Shown here piece after piece: positions 20,045 through 35,168 of a stretch of 64,000 nt of DNA (position 1 is its first letter; each line of letters starts with the position of its first letter). Under the pieces are notes generated by a model. It was not told the DNA's origin. It searched no databases and saw nothing but the letters and a program-made list of their open reading frames with translations. Position numbers and translations under genes: made by a program. Source of the stretch: Cladocopium goreaui (taxonomy: Eukaryota > Sar > Dinophyceae > Suessiales > Symbiodiniaceae). The stretch spans positions 185,298 through 249,297 of the forward strand of contig CAMXCT020000454.1 in assembly GCA_947184155.2 (NCBI GenBank). The letters are read 5' to 3'.

Positions 20045-22823
20045 TATTTTTATTATTTGATATGTGTTTTATCAATCTGCTCTTGTTGTTCAGGTAGATT
20101 GTAGTAACTACAGTAGCCTGTACTTCTTTTGTTTTGCTTTGTACAGATGCAAGTTGATTCGCATGCTGTATGAGTTTTGTTTCCTAGCTGGCTAGTAGCA
20201 CATACGGCCAACATCTCAGGGACATCAGGGACTCAGGGACGCTGCTAGGCCCTGGAGAACACGATGCTTTCCAAAGCAGACATCCTTTTCGTGCAGGGTG
20301 TTTGGATCCCGGTATTATGTTTAATGGACAGTTTCCAGTTTCCAGATGCTTTGCCAGCTTCACCATGGCGTAAATTGTGGGATTGAGATGCATGCTGCAT
20401 GAGGGCTGACATTGCTTTGTAATCCTACTTGGTAATATTAACATAATATCCACGAAGGCACAGCACGTGAGCGAAATGTTCTTCTTCACAGACGGGCATC
20501 TCGGTTGCAGCTGGTGTCCTGCAAATCCTCATGGACTGATCACGAATGTACACCGTGTACACTTCCTCGCCCAGGAAGCTCATCTACTTCAGAGACAGCG
20601 AAGTGGGACTCAACAGGAAGGTTCGATCCTCTTTACACAGCAACCATTATTTTTGACGATAGTGTTCGAACTGTTTTAATATCCTTCATTTGCGTTCTTT
20701 TGACCCTAGATAGAGTACAAGTATCTACAAGTAAGAAATTGCATCTAGCACGCGCGCTTCTATACATCTTATCTACCTACTTGATCTTCTCGTGCATATT
20801 GCTAATCATATTTTAATCTCAAAACGTGTGACAGACCTTCAGAAGAATGCTTGCTGTCGAGGCCAGTAGTCAGAGACAGAATATCATGCGCAAGAAGGAG
20901 AAAGTATCGATTGGTTGGCAGCCCACCAGCCGAGACTGTGACAGAGTTTGAGACATCAACTTTCCACCTAGACAGATGGGCGTGTCCAAAAATGGTGCAT
21001 ACCATGGGATAGCTGGTATACCTCAGAACTGCCAACTTCAGGGGAAGAATATGGGAATATGGGAAATGATTGCCCCGCCCCCTCCAAGGTCTGGGTGATT
21101 TTGCCTGCGAAGCTGCATTGTGGACGGTCGGAGTCTCAAGCCCATCAGAGGCATGTCATTGAAACAGCTGTTACCATGGGATGATCTGGGTCAGAATTAC
21201 TAGACCTATCCAGTTGGATGGTTTCAGATCCTGAAAGCAATCTTGGGTTTGTTGGTACCAGCATCCCCATGAAAATCTAGACAATGAGACCGAGGATTGG
21301 TCGCATTGTGGCACCATGCGCGCAAAGACCCAGTGCTGGGCCTAGGGTGCCAGGTTGTGCTATAAGCCACAGATGGATTCCACCAGTCCTGCCCACAGTC
21401 ACTCAAGCCTCCACGGAAGTTGCTAGATTCCGATGTTCTTTTCGTTGGTCTCAGCTTGTCCGACCTGCTCTGCAAAAGGGACCTTGCGCAGAATCGGCCT
21501 TTGTTCCTCAATTGAACAGACCCATGCCCCCTTACTGTATCTTCCCTTCATTCACTTTGAGTCGCACGGTACCAATTCCCCCTGCAACTTTTGGTGCGGT
21601 TTGTTTGCTAATCACTCAGACAACTCCCCAAGGATTTGAACAAAAAACAGACATGAACAGACCAGATCACATTGCTCTAGGTGCACTGTCCTCAAGCTCA
21701 ACGCGGAAGAATTTCACACCACCTCAAGCCAGTTCAAGGCTGGGAGTGCACGAGCGTGGCATCGATGTCCATCTCAGGCGGCAAGTCCAAATTGTTGCTG
21801 TCCAGGCTGTCCATATTATTCGTCCGATATCCTGGTGCCAGGAAACCGTTCAGGCTTTGAAGAACTATGGCAGGCTAGCATCAATTTCTGCTGCACACGC
21901 CGAAAGTGCAGCTAGGAATTCCTTGTGGGCCTGTGGCGCGGTGAAGCCACAGATTGAGCTTGTTTGGCTCGGGGCAAAAGTGAAACACACCAATTGTATG
22001 ATCATGCAAAAGGTAGGCAGCGGCAATAGCATTTGCATGATCGTGTGGGGGTGGAAGTGTCACTGTATCCAACCACCGCTTCAGGCGCTTTGTGAAGCAT
22101 TTGAACAGCAAAGATCGTCTGGAGCGCCTTCAACTTTGGCACCTTTCAAGTGCTCTGTGTGTGTAGGTATTCAAGATTACTCTCCAATACCTACTTTGCA
22201 GCTTCTTCATTCTATTCTTGCTAGCATATTCTCGTTTCATCTCGTTTCAAATGATTGCAGTGTTGGCTCTACAATCCGGCAAAATCGTATTCCTGGCATA
22301 TCTATTGCCCTTGCTCCAGGAGTTGACGGACTTGGTGGATGTAGAGTGGGATAGTAGCTGCTTGGCACATGAACTTTGTGAAATTTGAGATCGGAGACAT
22401 GAGCAAGATAGATCTCAATGTCATTCAATGTCACAGTTTTCACAAGTCTGCTTGACTCAATAGAAGCCCTCAGATCGCCAAGTCATCATCATTTTCATAT
22501 GTGCTTAAGTGAAGCAGCTTTGACGTAAACTGAACTCGTCTTGTGCTAGCTGCTAGCTGCTAGGTGAAGTGGCCAGAGAGAGTTTCACAACCGCTGCTGA
22601 GCAGGCGTTGGGACAGACACCGGTTCTTTCTGATTTCCCTCGTGGACTAGGTCGCTAAGTGTTGTATAGTCCTTGAGACCAGAAATTCTTGGAACGGCCT
22701 TCGGATTTTTGCCCGGTGCCTGATACAAGGTCGATACAAGGTTGAGCAGGTCAGCCTGTTCTGAAACCAACGTGTTGGACAAATTGGTGGCAAACTAGCA
22801 CGGCTCTGACTTGCAGGAGAACG
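20045..22823. other. Region of ambiguous coding potential
   Basis: A candidate exon at about 20505-20630 (+) reads plausibly in two frames. A 356-codon + frame (21284-22354) is open but shows no domain, has uneven composition, and competes with exon-like segments in the other frames (for example 22080-22165). No name or function is offered. No repeats above 15 bp were seen here. Confidence 0.3.
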
Positions 22824-23069
22824 GTGGCAGAACAGGGACTGCACTCAAACGCGGAGCAAGCATCAACAACTTCTTCCGTGTTTGTCTCAGTTATCAGCAG
22901 AATTTTCCCGAGAAACATTGCCGGCTTAGATTTGCATTCGGCATTCTTGCATGTCAGGGTCCAACCTAAGCGGTTGACTGCAATAGCTGAAGCTGCAGAA
23001 GTCGGCATGGACCGAGCTGGCAGCACTTTTCAAGTTTTCAAGGGCGGGAAGGGATTCGTTGAGATGTGA
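22824..23069 (+). CDS. Small open frame of unknown function
   Basis: 81 codons ending at TGA, including STTSSVFVSVISRIFPRNIA and a helical LTAIAEAAEVGMDRAGS. Balanced composition and no stop make it a fair exon candidate on the + strand. It has no recognised family and no clear partner exons. Confidence 0.25.
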   Translation: MAEQGLHSNAEQASTTSSVFVSVISRIFPRNIAGLDLHSAFLHVRVQPKRLTAIAEAAEVGMDRAGSTFQVFKGGKGFVEM

Positions 23070-25640
23070 GGTGCTGACGAGCGGCCAAGCTGGCTGAACA
23101 GTCGGGTTCACAGTATGTCTTCAATTTTCTTCATACCCAAGACAGGGTAGTTGGGTGTGCCCATCTCATAGTATAAGTACAGGTTGCTTGGCACTGGACA
23201 CTGCACAGTTTTTCCGAGGCTTTTTAGGACGTACTGCAGCCACGCGAGCCAAAGTGAGGCCATGCCATGTTACAAGGTTGCAATTGTTCATTTCAAGCGC
23301 TTGCGTGCACTGTGTGTTGTCTTCACTGCCTAGCTGCGGACGTACAACAGTGACTTGCCTCCTTTCCACCTGCATTCTTCCCTCCCTTGCACAGAAACCA
23401 AGAGGATTGAAACATTTAAGTATCCCAAAGCTAGTACAGTAAGCTAGCCTTTTGCTCAACGCAGCACGACCTTCAACAAATCGCACTCTGTTGTTTTTGG
23501 GCTTTGGAGAGGCTTCCAGCCCCTCCAGAGCAAATCAGAGCAAAGGGTAAACTGTGCTGCACGGTGTTCCCTGATCTGAGTTCAATCATCCGATGAGTTG
23601 CTCTTTGTCAGGCCTTCGGTGGCAGCGTCATCCCCTGTCGTTCCGACAGGTGAATCGGAGGACCGTTGAATTGGACATATTGAGATGGACCCATGATGGG
23701 GAGCCGTGGTGAGGCTGCATGATGGAGCTTGTCATACTGCAACATAGATGGGGCCTGAAATGATGGTTTACCATGGTTTACCCGCCTCAAATGGTGTCTA
23801 TCATCAAGCCTAGCACCGTATCATTCTCTCCATGCATTGGATCAGCCTGGCCCCCGGCAATGGCCCAGGGCAACTGGCACTGGTTTTTGAAAGAATCTTC
23901 CAGCTCCCAGACCTAGAGTTAGCTAAATGAGTGGTGACAATCCCCTGCTAGAGGGTTACTTTCCTTGACGCCATGACATTTATCGCAGACCTTTGGCGGC
24001 TAAAAGCCTAGACTGACTCGTGTTCTGTGTTTTTTGCCTGGAGTCTCTTGGTTCGGAGCTTGTACTCTGATCTTCATGGCCGTTCCTCCACTGGTTGAAT
24101 TTTTGGTGGGACATGGAATGGCCGCTTGTCAAGTCTGACACATTGACTTCGGTAATCAAGCTGGTCTCCAAGGGATCTGCTTGATGCCGAAAGGGCGGAC
24201 ATAGCATTGCCATAAGTGTGTTTGAGATATTTGAATACATTACTTTAGAACACATTTGAGAATATTTGAGACATAATCTGGCAGTACTTCTCTCATTTTC
24301 AAGAGGTCATCAGTGAGAGCGACCGGAAGTCGTTGTAAGCTTTGACAAACGGCAGGCGGTTTGTGCATGTTTTGTTTTTGTCCGATCCCTTAGAATGTCT
24401 TTCTCTCCGCTTTGCCTCTCCTTCCTCTCTGCCCAAGTGTAGATGAGACATGAGAGCGGGTGAGACGTGATGGACACGATGAGACTGTATATATTTTTCA
24501 ACTTACGCTCAACTTGTCCCTCGCAAGTTGAAACAACGAACACATTCTTTTTCGATTCAGCTGCTGCTGATGAGACACCCTGGGTCGCGCTTGACCAGAC
24601 TGCGGCAAGATCCGCCTTTAAAAGATGTGTGACCAACGGCTGGTCTATGCTGGTGTTGGTCCGAAGGTGGCCAACGTATACGGCTTTTGTATTTAATTTT
24701 GGGCTGCGCAACAAGGCACCACTCTAGAAATAGTATATTGTAGTCTATTGGGCTACACATGGTTATTTTATTTTAATTATTGGAATCTGGAGGTTCTTGT
24801 TCACAATGTGCATCTAGATCCAGCAGAGGCAAGAGTTCTTTTGCTGCCACGTTTGCGTCAAAGCTTGCGTTTATGGGGCAAGTGCAGGCAGGTCTGCACA
24901 GCCATGACATGAGTTTGGCCACATTTGCATCTGCCTTTTCTGCTTTTTGGCCTACAGCTCTGCATTTAGGCAGCTTTGGGTTGAATTGCTTAACTCAGAG
25001 TAAGGCAAAGCGAGACTGAACAAAGCAGGAAGAACGAAGAAGAATCTGTACTGTACAGTGTACATTGCAGCAGGAGGGGTGTTCATACTGCACTGAAACG
25101 CATATCACCAAGAGGTGTTTAACTAGTAAGCATTGAAACAGGGTGGACCTAACATCAGCCAGAAGACTCGTTGCCTCCGGCCTTGTCATCCATTCGTCCA
25201 TGATCCCAGCTTATGCTTATCATATAGACTCTGGGTTGAATATTGTCACGAGCCAATCCTGTAATTAGACAGCCAATGAGCTTCAAAATGACTGAGTCGA
25301 TCCCCAAGACAATAGGCTTCTCACGGATTCTCATGGTCTGCTAATGCGGAAATCGGTCCAGTGAAATGGTTGAGCTTTGCTTTACAAGGTTGCGAAACAA
25401 AAGTGAACAAACAATACAAAAACTAACTGCAGGCAACTTTGAACCCAAGAAATGCATGCTTCGAACGACAAGTGGAGACAAGCGACCAGACCTTTCCAAT
25501 CCTTTCAGAAACCAGGCTTACACGATCTTGGTAGCCTGGTGATTGCACAACAAGATCATATTGATTCATATTGATTCATATTGACCACATTTTACCAAGG
25601 TATACCAAATGCAGCGTACGTCCTTCGATGTGAATTCCAT
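23070..25640. other. Stretch without a recognised gene
   Basis: Small frames occur on both strands, such as + 24467-24727 and - 23608-23790. The + frame ends in a basic aromatic tail and could be a terminal exon. None is supported by a family motif or by matched splice sites. A 10-bp word (ATTGATTCAT) is repeated at 25558-25582. Confidence 0.3.
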
Positions 25641-28600
25641 TGCGGTTGGGAACTTACCGACGCAGCATCCTGCAGCATCCGGTTGCGAAGCATAGCAGTC
25701 TGACGCTGGAGGCCCTGCTGCGGCAAACCGAGGCACCGGTTGTCCCAAAAATGCGGCTGGATGTGCCGACATATTCTCCAAGATCTCCAAGCAAATATGC
25801 CAAGATAACCCAAGAAGGGATTGTCATTCTGAATGGTTCATGTTAAATCATGTTAATATATTACTCCCTTATTACTCCCTTATGATCTGAGACTCACAAG
25901 GCCAACTTGGCAGCATTGAAGCCGCGGCAGGAAGCGCAGAGGCGTCATCGTGTAGATCCGATGAATAGCCTTGTCATCGTCCATACATCAGTAGGGGAAA
26001 CTGCAGAAACCCATGGTTGGATATGGTTGAGAACCAGCTCGAGATGCCCGACCTTGAAACTGACCTACACACATCAGTTGACAGGTATTCAGGAGAACCC
26101 ATCTTCTCCTCAACACTGCCGTACACGTCCTCCGCACCGGCAAAAGACTCGGTTGAATTGTCGAGTCCAGCAATTGTGAAACCGGATGTATTATTATTAA
26201 TTATTAATTATTATTATTAATATGTTATTTGACTATTGATATGTCAATGTATTATGCACATTTATCAATATTTATCTAAAATTATCCGATTTATCCAGAT
26301 TTATCCGTACGCAGTTCTAGCACCGGTATTGGAACATATTGGAACCCCGGTTTGCGACCGAGGTGCGAAGCCAGCTGGGCTCTGGAGTTGAACTTGAAAC
26401 TCAGGTAGTCCAGTTGCGAACCTGCATCGAGACCTTAGAGAGACGCTTGGAGGCGCGGAACCATGCGGAATCTGTCACTTGTGACATGTCACGTTTGATC
26501 TTTGTTTCCAGCAGAGACAAAATGAGACAAATTCAATCAATTTCAGACATAAAGTCTCATTTTTTTTGCAGATCAGCGTAGGAAGAACTCCGATCTTTTC
26601 TGGCGATCTCGGATAAGCGTTTGCAGGTGCCTGTGTGTGTGCATGGATTTGTACGCTTTCTCTCGCATCCACAAGCATAAAGGGTTTGCAGGCTGTTTCT
26701 GCAGGTCTTTCTCAAAGTGCATTGTAGAGTGGGGAATTGTGGGGATAGAGCGCGGTATAGCCAACTTAAATATGATATCTATCATATGAAACCCAGCTGA
26801 GGCTCGAGAGGAGCAGCTGAGAGGAATCGGCGAGACGCTGCAGGCGTCTGCAGATGCCGCCATGGAGCAGCTGAATCGACGGGTCATGGTCTCAGGTGGT
26901 TGAAAGATGATCATATTAATGTGGGAGGTTGGTAAATGTCCTGCGTTTTTGGGAGTTGGAACACCTCAAACAAAAAGGACAGGTTGACCCCCCTTAAATA
27001 AATTTGCTGTTGATTGATGCGTGCTTTTGAGGATTTTAAACGTCTGAATGAATGGTAAAGTAGATGGAGATGATTCAAGCAATGGGTTAATATGATGACA
27101 TGATGTGACAGTTTTGGCGTCACGCCTTATGTATAACTCAAACCGTTAGACAGAATTGAGGTTGACACAAGATTGCACGACCTGGAACGTGCAGGAAGCT
27201 TAAGGACAAAGAGGACAGGACCTTCACTGCAAGCATTTTGCAGTCAGACTGATGGCAACAGTTTTGTTGACCTTGTGATCTCGAAGATAAGGCCGGACTC
27301 GCCCCATCTGCACTAGACGAGGTGCTGGAAATGTGCATCGTAGTGTTGCCCACGGACATCATGCATTATATCATTATATGTCATGCGCCCTGTCCGATGT
27401 CCAGATTTGGGAAGCCTTGAAGCGTCTTGAAGGCGACTGCCACTTGCTCAGCTTCGGCCCAAAAATCATCATCAACTTGTCAGCGTCAGCATTGATTTGG
27501 AGATGGCATGCCAGACCCTTCTGATTGGACTGGCAGAGTACTCACGTAAGGTACCTGTACTATTCACAAGGACTATAACTATAACATACTATAACATACT
27601 GTAACATACTATAACATACTATAACAACCCCCGTTCGAATTTCAACTACAGAATGGGAGGCCTTGTGCCCCGTTTCAAGGGCATTTCCGGGCTTAAATTA
27701 AGATGAAGAAATAAGGATGGGCCAGGCATTTTGTACCCACAGCTTGGGAATTGCATTTTATAAGTTTTCAACGTTTCGGTAGTTGAAAGACCTTTAAAAA
27801 TCGAAAGTCATTTTGTAGCAAGAGAATTTGCCCATCGGAAGACAACATGTAAAAACCCAATCTCATTTTGTAGCATGGGAAGTTGCCCTTCGGAAGGCAA
27901 CATGTGAAAACCCAATCTGATTTTGTAGCAAAGCTGATGATAAAAACATGTAAAAACCAATCTTCATTTTGTAGTGGTGGAGTGTCCCCTTCAAGTAACT
28001 TGATGATAAAAACCAATGTTCATTTTGTAGTGGTGGAATTTCCCCTTCAAGTAACCTCATGATAAAAACCAATCTTCATTTTGTAGCAGTATCACGTTGT
28101 CATTTTCCGTAATCCTTTGGAGGTTGAGAACCATCATTTTATAATGGCTGAGGTTAGGAACTTTGAGACTTTGGTACAAAATGAAGGTCTCGACCCCATA
28201 GGTGAAATTCAAACCGGGATCTATAACATACTATAACATACTATAACTATGGAATGATTACATGATGAAAATCATTGCCATTCTTATGACGATTTGAGTG
28301 TGTTCCTGCTACATTGGTTTGGAGAGTTATGGCTCAGGGTTGAAGCTTAAGACACAAAGGAACCATATGCCGCCGTCCAGACAGCTCGGTCCTGAGGCCA
28401 AGATCTCGACGGCAAGCTGCGGCGCGCTGCCTCAGCAGATGATTTGGCAGATCGCTTCAAAGAGGCTCTGATATTATAACTGGGGGAAACGAAGGATTGC
28501 TGTGTGTTTGTATGTTGTGTATATGTATTTGTATAAGGATACATTCGGGTACATGACATAATATGATATAGAATTACAATATATTAACAAACATGTGAGA

Positions 28601-31600
28601 GCATATCATTGAATACTATCAACCTATATCACATATATGAGATCCCAAGGACAGTGTAGCTTGGTGATACGAAGTGTATGCAAGGGACCACTGTGCATGG
28701 ATATGGGAAAAGACACAACAGAGTGCTTGAAGATGTGAACATGTAGACCAATTTGCAGATGCTGATTGGAGGAGACTGTCTAAGGGTTGGGTGGAACGAG
28801 AATGTTTGAACTTTTGTGCGGGAGAGCATTTGGTGAACAACCCGTGGCCGAGCCTCTCCAAGTTGATGGTACTTGGATGACATGATGACATGCGCATTAT
28901 TCTGCATTCACTGTGGGGTTCTGCAGCTCGGCGGAAGGTGGAACGGGCTCAAGTGCAGCGCTTTGACGAGCGTTTGGCAACCCAGGCCTGGTTTTCTCTT
29001 GGAAAATCTATGAATGCAAGTCCCGTACTCTTCACTCATCTTCATTCCAAGCGAATGACTTCAAGTCACAAAAGATTCGCAAACGAGTTGGGTCGCTGAA
29101 AGTGTTCGCATGTGGGAACCCTGGGCCAACGATGCCAATTGTCCTTGTGTGTCCGAACCTGTCAAAATATGTCAACGACTCCCACAGCGCCAAACGAGAG
29201 GAGAAGCGAATGAGCGATATGCGACTCCAGCTTCAAACCGCTAATGAGGAATTCTTGCAGGACCGATGCGGTTTGATGCTTGTGAAGAGCGCGAAGTGTC
29301 AGGAAACCTTTAGTGGTGAAGGTAACAGCGTCCTATCAACGAATGCATGTATAAAACGATCGCAAACATGGCCAAGTCTGGCAGGCGATAAACCGCCGTT
29401 GCGAGGTGTCACTCGCTCAGTATCCCTAAACGGTTCGGTTGCTCCAGATCAGGGAAGTTTTGGTCAATATGTGTGTTGTAGACGTGTTGTGATGTTTGCG
29501 GACCATGTACGACAATGTATGATGAAGTTTGGCAATGTAAAGATGCTGATGCTGAGGCTAGAGAAAATCGTTTGGGAAGGTCAAACTGCGGCAGCCCCAG
29601 AATGCTGTTGATGTCTGAAGGTGCACAGGTTGATTTGCCCGAGATGACAACGAATCTCAGGACAAAGGAGACATTGAGACAGTCTTCAAACGACTGGCAG
29701 AGGCCAATAGCCAAAAGCTTTCAGCAATTTGAACTGATTGAATGGGTTTAGTCTTTCAAAAGATCACATGATCTGGGTGATTTTCACACATTTTGACAAG
29801 TTTTAGGCTGCACCCATTCGTGAGATGCAAGAAGAGCGACCTGGCTTGAAACGGATGGTAGAAATTCCGGGAACCGGCGGAAACCTTTTGACCAAAGTTT
29901 GGTTGAGGTGTCCAGTGTGGAAGATGAAGCATATATGACTCAAGACACAGAGCGTGAGCGAGATTTGACGAAAAAGTTTGGTGGATCAGATCATCAGAGT
30001 ACAGTATTCAGATGTATTCAATTGTATTCAGGATCAATGCATGCAACTACGAAAAGGAGGACAGCCCGCTGTTGTCCAATCACATTGACAAATTGAGATT
30101 TGAGATACACTTCGGCCAATGTGTCTACTTAACAGACTATCTACAAAAACAATCGAAAACAAGTCAGTGAGTCAGTGACCTTTTCTGCAATATCCTGCTG
30201 TATCTTCATTCGATGTTTCAATACCATTGGATACCATTGGATACCATTGGATACCATTGGATACCATTGGATACCATTGGATACCATTGGATACCCATTG
30301 GATAGCCATGGATAGCCATGGAGATCATGGAGATGCCTTGGACCCCCTGAGACCCTTCCAGGTGCAACGAACTCGCCTGACTACCTTGGAGGCGAAGCTG
30401 TCGAAGCAAGCGGCCTTGGAATCCAAGGTGCTCTGCGATTTGGCGGAAGAATTGTCATGGCAAGTGATTTTTGAACAGGCTACCTGAGTTCAGTACAGTT
30501 TCATGTCATCATACGGATCATACGAACTCTTTCTCCCAGCTCTCTGTCTCCAGATATGTTTGATCATGTTTGATCTAATCATGGGCCTTTCTTCTTGGTG
30601 GTTTAGCATTTTATCGGATGAACTTTCAATGTTGGTATCGCACTCGATAGGTCGACTTCATGGAATCTCAGACATCGCAGCAGCTTGAAGAGCAGGTGCA
30701 CCACAATTCCGTCATTTCATCATTTCATGATATTTCATGAATCTTCGATCCCCCTCATTGACGTCAACGTGGGCTTTGAAACTGAAACGGCACATGACTT
30801 GACAGGCGTGCATTCCCAAACCAAATCTCTCGAGCAAATAGTTTGACGTCGACAATTCATTCTGAGTTTTGCCGTTGCGACTCCAAGCGATTAGCGGAGG
30901 CTCAGAAGTTCCGGCACGTCAGTGAGTTGCAGCACAAGCTGTCCCAAAAGTTGGCGTCTACAGAGGCCAGGTCGGCAAATGTTTGACATACAAACAAATG
31001 GCAAGATATTGATGTTGAAGACTGTTGAATACATAAATCTCTTAACTAATATGTCCCTATAATATATGTAAATATAGAATTTAAGCTTAATTATTATACA
31101 TATATGATATTAATACGTGTATATATATATATATATTATAACATAATTATAAAATATATAAATCTATAACCATCTACTGTATATAATATTATATGATGAT
31201 AATATGTGTACACAGTATCTGCTGAACAATGTTGAACACACGTTGCTTTCCCGCACTCTCTGGACTGCCTGAAGCAATGCCTTGCAAAGGCCGCCTCCCA
31301 GCGCGTGGAGGCGCAAGGAGCTTCACTGCAAGCGAAGTTGCAGTCGCAGCTGGACGAGGTGAGTGAAATCACCTGTGGTGTGATGATTCTGATGATTTTC
31401 ATGGGAATGTTATGATAGATTTAAACATATTTAACAATATATATTAAAATTCTTATGACTATTTAAGCATCAGTCATAGGGTTCTGGCTCTTATATGGTT
31501 TGATTGGGTTTTAACATGTTCGCCCCAACCCGGACGTTGCTCCACACTTTCGATCGTCATGATCGTCATGATCATCATAATCATCATCATCATCATCATC

Positions 31601-34600
31601 ACATCATGATCATCATCACATTAAAATTCGCCACCCGCTCTGAACAATATGTTGACTGGGGTAATAACATCAACTTTATCTTCATGAGGGGTCAACATTT
31701 TCCACCCCCTTTGAACAATATGTTGATGGGGGGAATCGCATCAACTATATCTCCATGAGGGATCAAAATTCGCCACCCCTATCTTCAGAAGGGATCAAAA
31801 CTCGCCACTCCCTATGAACAATATGTTGATTGGAGTAATAGCATCAACTTTATCGATCTTCATATCCACCTGAAGTCAGACGCGGCGCAACGTCAGGGTT
31901 GCAGCGAACATGTTGTGACCATCACATTGATAGAACATTACAGATGATGGATGGTATACCGGCATTACCAGAATACACGAATCAACTGGGAATCCCCGGT
32001 GACCAAGCCCTATTAGATTTGGTGAAGGAGACTTTGTCTCTTCAGCTGCGCAATGTTGCCAAAACTTTTTTGACAGTGAGCTAGATGTAGTGCACATACA
32101 ACATCTCCACTCTCAGCCAGGGGTCTCCATAGCTGTCAACGCAAGAGACATTATTCAATTTCCGGAAGATGGTACACGAAAGATTATGATGGTCCAAATC
32201 CATCGAAATCCCTCAGTTTTCTTTTCAAGTTGTGTTCAACGAAAGCGTTCCGTTTTTTTGTAGGAGAGGGAGCGGATGCATAGCAGCTTCGATGCCTTGC
32301 AGCAGCGGGTCACCAAGCAGCTGGAGGAGGCCTGGCCCCAGGATGCAGGATGGCGTGATAACCGCATGATAACCACTATAGACTGATTATGGAATATATA
32401 CAATATACATGTCCTGTATGTATATATGGTGATCGATCTAAAGGTCCTTGTAAGGAGTTTTAATTGCGAAAGCCGTGCATGTTATGTTGGAACCCTCGCG
32501 AAAGTTTTTTTGTCGAGTTCGCGAAAGTAAAATTTTATTTCGCGAAAGTTTCGCGAAAGTTGGGCATTATAATCATTATATATAAATATATATATATGTA
32601 AAGGGCTGCCATCCACTGCCGCCCGGGGTCCGGCAGGAGAAGGGCACCAGAGAATGCGAGTAGCAGTAGCCAAGTTTCCAAAAGTGAGGCTTTGCGAGAG
32701 CCAAACACCAAGGCCCCTGGTCTTCGCTTTTCCTTCAGTGCACCCCCTGCTGATGGCCGGGGTCTGTGAATAGGGATATTTTTTCGCGAAAGTTCCGCGA
32801 AAGTTATGCGAAAGAGCGGGCGGAAGTCAAAGTGCATGTTGAAGGGGGTGGGCCAGTAAACTTTGCAAAAAAAAATCTGTCCTGAGAAGGGATTCCGTGA
32901 TGCTAGCTGCATGTTTAAAAGGCTACCAAGAAGTGATCCGTGATTCTCTGGCCTAATTTGGCAGGTGGTGAACGAATCTTCATAAGAGGTGTTGTTGGCC
33001 AACATGGGCCCCGCGAAAGATAAACGTGGAGTTCGCGAAAGTTTCGCGAAAGTAAAATTTTTATTCGCGAAGAATGGCCGTTCCGGGATAAAGGAATTTT
33101 GATCAACAACCATATGTGTATATGCATATGCATCTTGCAAATGTATGTGTATTTGTATTTGAATTTGCAGATGTATATAATGTATATGTAAAACATGTAC
33201 AGTACCTGTACACGTACATGTATGTGTATGTGTATCTGTATCTGTAAATGCAACTGTATGTATATGTATACGGTATACGTATATGTTTGTAGATGGACAG
33301 ATTGGATTAGACTGGATTAGACTGGATTATTGTCTGCAAATTGGACTGGATTAGACTAGATGAGATGACATGAGATGAGAGTAGAGTACAATAGAATTTA
33401 AGATAGAACAGAGTAGGTAGAGATGGATGGATAGAAAGAAAGGTAGAAAGATAGAAAGCTAAAAACAAATACATACGATTCGGAAGACGATGGACCAAAC
33501 ACCTGGTTGTGGTTGAATGATGTTGAATGTGTGAGCCTTTCAGCTGGGCGAAACGCTGCCAGGTTGAGGGCCGTGCATCCCGAGGATCTAAGCGTTAAAG
33601 CACTCAGCCGACTCAGCCGTGGTTAAAGGTTTGAACGTTGGCGACCAGATTTCAGCTGAAAAGGACCCTCCATTTGATTTTCTACACTGCTACACTGCAT
33701 AAGATTTCTGGTGTGTTCAGGTTCTGAGCAAGACCTCGTTGAACACGTGAACGCTCCACACTTAGCTCAAAGATGTTCAGCAACTTCTGAACGCTTGGCC
33801 AGAATCATCTAAATTTATAGGGTTTCAGAATGCCCCCTACAACTACACAATGTCTATATCAGTTCATACCATGCCATGCACAAGCCTCATCAAGTCTCCT
33901 GGTGACTGGAGAGCCCATGTCCTGTCCAATTTAGCCAAAGCGACCCAGGCCCTGACCCAGAAACTCATGGAGGAGAGCATAGCTGCACAGAAGCAGGCGA
34001 GGGAGATCGAGGGAGCATAGCTGAGATACCCGCTTTATCCGCTTTGAACTGATTTTGCAAAGACGTCAGTGCATTCAGTGAAACTCAAGGCTGAGAAGCG
34101 GCTGCACACTGTGGATGAGCGAAGCGACCAGGTGATACAGGTGCACCATGGTGCACCAACATTCTCAGAAGCAGTTGCTATGTGGAAAACCAGGGAGGAC
34201 TTCCATGCGATGGCACGTTGGGAGCTGGCAGAAAGTTTGACTGACGGTTGCACGGTTGCACGGTTGCACGGTTGCACGGTTGCACGGTTGCACGGTTGCA
34301 GGCTGCCCGAAGCCAGATGGAAAAGGCCATCCAGGTGCCTCGTGGAGTGTGCCCTTTTGTCCCATTTGCCCTTCATCCTATTCATCCTATTCATCCTGTT
34401 CATCCTGTTCATGTCTCCCCATTTTTCCCATGTCTCCCCAAGGTCCCTGATGTTAGACAATGATGACAATGCTCCAAGGACTTGAAGATGGATGCTGAAG
34501 TGGCCAAGAACGCTGGCGACTCAGTTGGTGCATCAGCTGTTTGGGTCTCAGCTGAGACTCCAAGGCCATGGATGCGGATCTGCAGCGGATGGACCGCTTC

Positions 34601-35135
34601 GTCCAAGAAATTGGATCCAAGATGTCCACGCAGGAGCGGGGCGGAGGAGTAGTACTGTACCTGCAGGTATTAATGGATTAAGTTGACTGAATTATATAAT
34701 GACAATAACGTCACAAGGTCGAGGAAAAACTGAGTTAGGTTGAGATCATTGATCCTTTAAATGTGGTTAATGAAATCGTCAGCCATATTTTGGCCACCTT
34801 TTCAGATGCATGAAAGCTGAGGAGGGGCAGCTCGTGCGCCTTTCAGACATGGACATTCAGCGGCCAAAGCCTCAACAGCATGTTATGCAGGGATATTTTT
34901 TTTGAAGGAGTATAAGTATGTAGTTATTGAGTCCAGTTGTTTGCTAAGCACAGTCGGACATTTTTCAATTTTCTCCGTATATGGGTGCAAGTCAAATTAT
35001 AAGGTCCGGAGCAAAATCCGGGACCACACCCGTTCCATACCCCCGTTCCATACCCCCCTTCCATACCTGTTTGAAGGATCCGTTCCATACCTATGTTCCA
35101 TACCTTTGTTCCATACCTCTGATCCATACGTTATG

Positions 35136-35168
<33 letters not shown>

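Noticed and set aside
20620..20635. GGTTCGATCC resembling a tRNA B box
   Set aside because: No matching A box or cloverleaf arms upstream; not a tRNA.
21284..22354. 356-codon + frame
   Set aside because: No domain, no consistent composition, and better-looking short exon candidates lie in other frames of the same stretch. Left as ambiguous rather than a gene.
30221..30299. Regular direct repeats that could suggest a CRISPR array
   Set aside because: Ten-bp units without spacers, in eukaryotic intron DNA.
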